From: an uncultured Victivallales bacterium
GTDB lineage: Bacteria > Verrucomicrobiota > Lentisphaeria > Oligosphaerales > JAFGRS01
Length of the DNA stretch: 5,926 bases
Direction: 5' to 3'
NCBI GenBank assembly: GCA_903834675.1
Contig: CAILKC010000760.1
Location: forward strand, 1-5,926
Shown: positions 5,664-5,926 of the stretch, piece after piece
How positions within the stretch are numbered: position 1 is the stretch's first letter
Layout of the letters: every line of letters starts with the position of its first letter
The notes under the pieces: model-generated
Told to the model about the DNA's origin: nothing
What the model saw: the letters and a program-made list of their open reading frames with translations, nothing else
Database searches by the model: none
Made by a program: the position numbers and the translations under genes

Positions 5664-5926
5664 TGCCCGCCGAGATGCGGTGGGCTCCACCGCCGTTTGG
5701 TGGAGATGCGGTGGGCTCCACCGCCGCGCCTGATGGAGATGCGGTGGGCTCCACCGCCGCGCCTGAGGCCAGGCGCCTCTCCAAAATGCCCGGTGGAGAT
5801 GCGGTGGGCTCCACCGCCGCGCCTGAGGCCAGGCGCCTCTCCAAAATGCCCGGTGGAGATGCGGTGGGCTCCACCGCCGCGCCTGAGGCCAGGAGCCTCT
5901 CCAAAATGCCCGGTGGAGATGCGGTG
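5664..5926. repeat. 60-bp tandem repeat of three-way-junction units, running off the right edge
   Basis: Three full 60-bp units (5734-5793, 5794-5853, 5854-5913) are followed by the start of another at 5914. The first two are identical and the third differs at one base, 5894. Two shortened copies lie at the left: 5701-5733 equals a full unit lacking exactly 27 bp, and about 5664-5700 keeps only the linker end and the first hairpin. Within a full unit (numbers for the first), TGGAGA 5734-5739 pairs with TCTCCA 5778-5783. This encloses two perfect hairpins, GCGGTGG/CCACCGC (5741-5757, 3-base loop) and GCGCCT/AGGCGC (5759-5776, 6-base loop), with a single base between each stem, and a 10-base linker follows. 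The unit has no stop codon in any - strand frame, so open frames here say nothing about coding. The array begins about 50 bp upstream of the acetyltransferase start codon. Confidence 0.9.

Noticed and set aside
5629..5904. Long - strand open frame with a 20-residue repeat (AAVEPTASPPG type) upstream of the acetyltransferase gene
   Set aside because: The 60-bp unit is a multiple of three and contains no stop in any - strand frame, so all three frames stay open automatically. The base pairing of the unit explains the sequence better than coding does, and the proposed start is a TTG without a binding site.
5664..5926. CRISPR array
   Set aside because: There are no variable spacers: the whole 60-bp period is conserved, including the 10-base linker, so this is a plain tandem repeat.

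Overview
The window is GC-rich bacterial DNA carrying two carbohydrate-associated genes on the + strand, one acetyltransferase-family gene on the - strand, and two unrelated repeat-rich noncoding stretches. The mix of an exported beta-helix protein, a Cys-containing TIM-barrel hydrolase-like protein and a stand-alone AAC(3)-type gene resembles environmental lineages rich in polysaccharide enzymes (Armatimonadota, Planctomycetota or Lentisphaerota). That placement is inferred from gene style only, because no phylogenetic marker is present.

Layout: (1) 3-806, + strand, the C-terminal part of a TIM-barrel glycoside-hydrolase-like protein that begins before the window. (2) 807-1196, an intergenic stretch dominated by a nested inverted-repeat element (about 891-1172) containing several 9-bp tandem arrays. 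(3) 1197-4703, + strand, a 1168-residue exported protein: parallel beta-helix, then an SGNH/GDSL-like domain lacking its usual catalytic residues, then a C-terminal beta-sandwich-like region. (4) 4704-4788, a short convergent gap with one small hairpin. (5) 4789-5613, - strand, a 274-residue AAC(3)/YokD-type N-acetyltransferase-family protein. (6) 5664-5926, a tandem repeat with an exact 60-bp period that continues past the window edge; each full unit can fold into a compact three-way junction.

The two + strand genes plausibly both act on complex carbohydrates, but the repeat-rich gap of about 390 bp between them argues against a tight operon. The acetyltransferase gene is convergent and need not be functionally linked. 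The most unusual items are the three-way-junction 60-bp repeat upstream of the acetyltransferase gene, the nested palindrome just upstream of the beta-helix gene, and the apparently catalytically dead SGNH domain in the middle of the large protein.
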